Positions 61,826 to 64,000 of a stretch of 64,000 nt of DNA are shown here, piece by piece. The stretch is from Lyngbya sp. CCAP 1446/10. Lineage in GTDB: Bacteria; Cyanobacteriota; Cyanobacteriia; Cyanobacteriales; Microcoleaceae. The notes beneath the pieces are model-generated. The model ran no database searches and was not told the DNA's origin. It saw only the letters and a list, made by a program, of their open reading frames with translations. The translations under genes and the position numbers were made by a program. How positions within the stretch are numbered: the first letter of the stretch is position 1; each line of letters opens with the position of its first letter. Location: contig NZ_JAIGNI010000023.1 of assembly GCF_026130175.1 (NCBI RefSeq), forward strand, positions 1 to 64,000. The letters run 5' to 3'.

Positions 61826-63638
61826 CGAGTAGGGCTTCCACAAATTCATAACTAGAAAACGGGCGCAAATCTTCGATGCTTTCTCCGACTCCAATAAAGC
61901 GGATGGGCAGACCTAGCTGCTGCACTACTGCTAGGGCAACACCACCTTTAGCAGAACCGTCGAGTTTTGTCAATACTACTCCGCTTAATTTTGCAGATTC
62001 TGCGAACACTTCTGCCTGTCGCAAACCATTTTGACCTAGCGTGGCATCCAAAACCAGTAGAGATTCTACGGTAGCACCGGGGGCTTTTTTGTCTATAATG
62101 CGACGGATTTTACTTAATTCGTCCATCAGATTTTTCTTGTTTTGGAGGCGGCCGGCGGTGTCTACGATCAACAATTCTGTGTCTCTGGCGCCCGCAGCGG
62201 CGATCGCATCAAACACAACAGCAGCCGGATCGGTATTTTTCCCCTCGTTAGCAATAATTTCGACACCGCTGCGGGAGCCCCAAACTTTCACCTGTTCGAC
62301 GGCGGCGGCGCGGAAAGTGTCGGCGGCAGCAATTAGGGTTTTGTAGCCGGATTTTTGGGCTATGTGGGCTAGTTTGCCGATCGTCGTAGTTTTGCCCGCA
62401 CCGTTAACTCCTACAATCAACCAAATGTTGAAAGTGTCTTTTTCCGGGGCAAAAGTCAGACTGTAGGCGGGATTGCCGGCGGCGGTTTCGGCTGTCGGAG
62501 CGTCGAGAATGTCGCGCAGGATGGTTTTCAGGAAGGCTAAAGCCTGTTCTGGCGGCAAAACTTCTTGTTTAAGTCTTTCTTGGAGGCGGTTGATAATGAT
62601 GTCGGTGGCTGCGACTCCGACATCGGCTTGTAGGAGCAAAGTCTCAATTTCGGCTACCGCGTCTTCATTGAGCGGGCCTTGACCGACGATCGCCTTTAGT
62701 CGATTAATTAAGCTGCGGCGAGTTCTTTCTAAACCTTTGCGCAGTTTTTGCAGCCAACTGATTTCTTCGACGGATACTTGATCGGGCCGGCGGCCTTGAC
62801 TGGCTAGGATTTCAGATGACCAGAGGAAGCCTTCGTCAAAGGCAAAACCGGGAATTTCTTCGATAATTGCGGCTCTTTCGGCGGCGGCTGCGATGACTTC
62901 TGGTTCCTCAAGGGCGGTTTCTTTGAGACGTTCGATGCGATCGAGGCGATCGGCCTGAGCTCTGGCCCAAAATGGCAAAGATTCGGCTGCGGAGTCCTCA
63001 GATGCGATCGATTCTGTGTCTGCAAGCTCATTTGCAGGTGTGCCAATTTCTATATTTTCGGCTGTAACTTCTAATTGTTGAGCAACAGGCACAGAATCGA
63101 TCGCCTCGACCATTAGTTGCGGAGGTTCGGGAATTTCTACTAAACTGACTGCATTAATTTCTTCAACATCGCTAGTTTCAGCCTGTGCTGGTGCTGCAAC
63201 TTCCGCAATATCTGCAACAGTTTCTGCGGTGGGTGCTGCTGCAAATTCTGCAACTTCTGTTTCGGCTGCTGGAATCTCGGCTTCTGCTGTCTGTGCTGGT
63301 GCTGCAACTTCCGCAATGTCTGCAACAGTTTCTGCGGTGGGTGCTTCTGCAACTTCTGCAACTTCTGCAACTTCTGTTTCGGCTGCTGGAATCTCGGCTT
63401 CTGCTGTTTGAGCAACTTCTGTTTCAGCTTGTTGCTGTTTTTGAATATTTTTGTAAGCAGCTTTAGCCCAATTGAGATAATCTTCGGCTACAGCGGGGGA
63501 GGTTTCCTCTACTGCTGCATCTGTTTGAGGCTCAACCGGTGCGGATTGTGCCGCCTCATCTGGGGTTTGTTCGGAGGGAGTTTCTGGTTCAGAAGATCCG
63601 CTTTCGCTGTACTGGCGACGAAACCAATTAAATACCAT
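61812..63638 (-). CDS. ftsY: Signal recognition particle receptor FtsY
   Basis: 608 aa. The acidic N-terminal ~270 residues include two 36-aa-period repeats rich in Ala/Glu (AEAEIPAAETEVAE, PTAETVADIAEVAAPAQ). The NG GTPase domain (~300-608) has G1 GVNGAGKTTTIGKLA, DTFRAAAVEQVKVW, G3 DTAGRLQNKKNLMDEL, G4 TKLDGSAKGG and the closing FIGVGESIEDLRPF. It docks ribosome-SRP complexes at the membrane. The N-terminal A domain is longer than usual. The C-terminal DFRF and stop come from a heptamer repeat. Start ATG 63638. Confidence 0.96.
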   Translation of the reverse strand: MVFNWFRRQYSESGSSEPETPSEQTPDEAAQSAPVEPQTDAAVEETSPAVAEDYLNWAKAAYKNIQKQQQAETEVAQTAEAEIPAAETEVAEVAEVAEAPTAETVADIAEVAAPAQTAEAEIPAAETEVAEFAAAPTAETVADIAEVAAPAQAETSDVEEINAVSLVEIPEPPQLMVEAIDSVPVAQQLEVTAENIEIGTPANELADTESIASEDSAAESLPFWARAQADRLDRIERLKETALEEPEVIAAAAERAAIIEEIPGFAFDEGFLWSSEILASQGRRPDQVSVEEISWLQKLRKGLERTRRSLINRLKAIVGQGPLNEDAVAEIETLLLQADVGVAATDIIINRLQERLKQEVLPPEQALAFLKTILRDILDAPTAETAAGNPAYSLTFAPEKDTFNIWLIVGVNGAGKTTTIGKLAHIAQKSGYKTLIAAADTFRAAAVEQVKVWGSRSGVEIIANEGKNTDPAAVVFDAIAAAGARDTELLIVDTAGRLQNKKNLMDELSKIRRIIDKKAPGATVESLLVLDATLGQNGLRQAEVFAESAKLSGVVLTKLDGSAKGGVALAVVQQLGLPIRFIGVGESIEDLRPFSSYEFVEALLDFRF

Positions 63639-63663
63639 AGGAAATTGGGAATAGAGAGTAGTT

Positions 63664-63762
63664 ATTAGTCATTAGTCCTAAGTCCTTAGTGTAGAGCGGA
63701 TTGCGGATTGCCAATCACTAATGACCAATGACTGATGACTAATGACTACAGACTATCGACTA
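63664..63762. repeat. TTAGTCA/GACTATT STRR spacer between ftsY and nusB
   Basis: Mixed period-7 runs: TTAGTCA near 63664-63690 and AATGACT/GACTATC copies at 63720-63768. The nusB stop (complement CTA at 63760-63762) lies inside a GACTATC-GACTATT pair. Confidence 0.8.
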
Positions 63763-64000
63763 TTGACTCACAACTTCTGCGTTAATTTTATCGACGACTC
63801 GGCGGAGGACTCCGTTGATAAACCGATGTCCTTCGTCGCCGCTGTAGCGTTTTGCGAGTTGGACGGCTTCGTTGACGCTGACTTGTTCGGGTAAGCCAAG
63901 ATAGAGGATTTCGGCGATCGCAATTCTCATGATATCTCGATCGATCCTAGGCAGGCGATCGATTTGCCAGTCCACGAGGGCTTCCGAGAGCAATTCGTCA
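63760..64000 (-). CDS. nusB: Transcription antitermination factor NusB, C-terminal part
   Basis: Only the last ~80 residues are in the window; the frame is open through 64000. [40 protein letters not shown] and [16 protein letters not shown] are the NusB C-terminal signature. NusB with NusE binds boxA in rRNA antitermination. The last residues (SQ and stop) come from a heptamer repeat. Confidence 0.93.
   Translation of the reverse strand, partial: DELLSEALVDWQIDRLPRIDRDIMRIAIAEILYLGLPEQVSVNEAVQLAKRYSGDEGHRFINGVLRRVVDKINAEVVSQ

Noticed and set aside
1-64000. tRNA, rRNA, tmRNA, RNase P and 6S RNA genes
   Set aside because: Spacers were read for T-loop (GGTTCGAAT-like) and other consensus pieces; none was convincing. 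A covariance search would be decisive.

Overview
The window reads as chromosome of a filamentous, non-heterocystous-type cyanobacterium (Oscillatoriales, something like Microcoleus, Oscillatoria or Phormidium; the genus is inference). The HIP1 octamer GCGATCGC and its core CGATCG are scattered through genes on both strands. The gene set is cyanobacterial: a paired Flv1/Flv3 flavodiiron system, a CPP1-like protein, a cyanobacteriochrome-type kinase, a UPF0284 CobT-like enzyme and a PP2C/GAF phosphatase. Spacers carry heptameric short tandem repeats (STRRs), as known from filamentous cyanobacteria. No rRNA, tRNA, CRISPR array, prophage or intact transposase was seen.

Layout: 0-3.4 kb holds a LOTUS-only protein, an APC permease and a NYN-LOTUS nuclease. 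3.8-11.7 kb holds an SDR, HPPD, a GNAT enzyme coupled to a diguanylate cyclase, a HAD phosphatase, a CPP1-like protein and PgeF. 12-20.5 kb is envelope and metabolism: M23 endopeptidase, membrane and GT2 glycosyltransferases, riboflavin synthase, a BFN nuclease and an aldo/keto reductase. 20.9-32.1 kb carries a large sensor kinase, a YwqG protein, a substrate-binding lipoprotein, a CobT-like protein, DUF2232, a universal stress protein and a Crp-family regulator. 33.3-37.6 kb holds an acidic coiled-coil ORF and an Hsp70/actin-like ATPase ORF separated by an A10 tract. 38-44.3 kb has a sugar-phosphate transferase, pgsA and the flv3-vWA-flv1 cluster. 44.8-50.5 kb is one giant RTX/DUF4347 protein. 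51.4-64 kb has the CBCR-type kinase, coaX, an alpha/beta hydrolase, a NUDIX enzyme, PrxQ, a small basic protein with an IS200/IS605-like leader, argH, the PP2C phosphatase, ftsY and the end of nusB.

Themes: c-di-GMP, light and phospho-signalling (GGDEF protein, two histidine kinases, PP2C, Crp); photosynthetic electron protection (Flv1/Flv3, PrxQ, possibly HPPD-derived tocopherol or quinone); and envelope building (M23, PgeF, glycosyltransferases, RTX protein).

Most notable: (1) an orphan IS200/IS605 right end resembling a TnpB omega-RNA, lying as the leader of a 63-aa gene with no tnpB present; (2) an A10 slippery tract whose -1 reading would fuse the two ORFs at 33-38 kb, the second of which has no usable start codon of its own; (3) period-7 repeats that overlap or supply the stop codons, and sometimes the last residues, of several genes; (4) a DXCF-type chromophore-binding signature in the 51.4-kb kinase; (5) several foldback elements, including a twin 90-bp element that has moved together with its neighbouring STRR.
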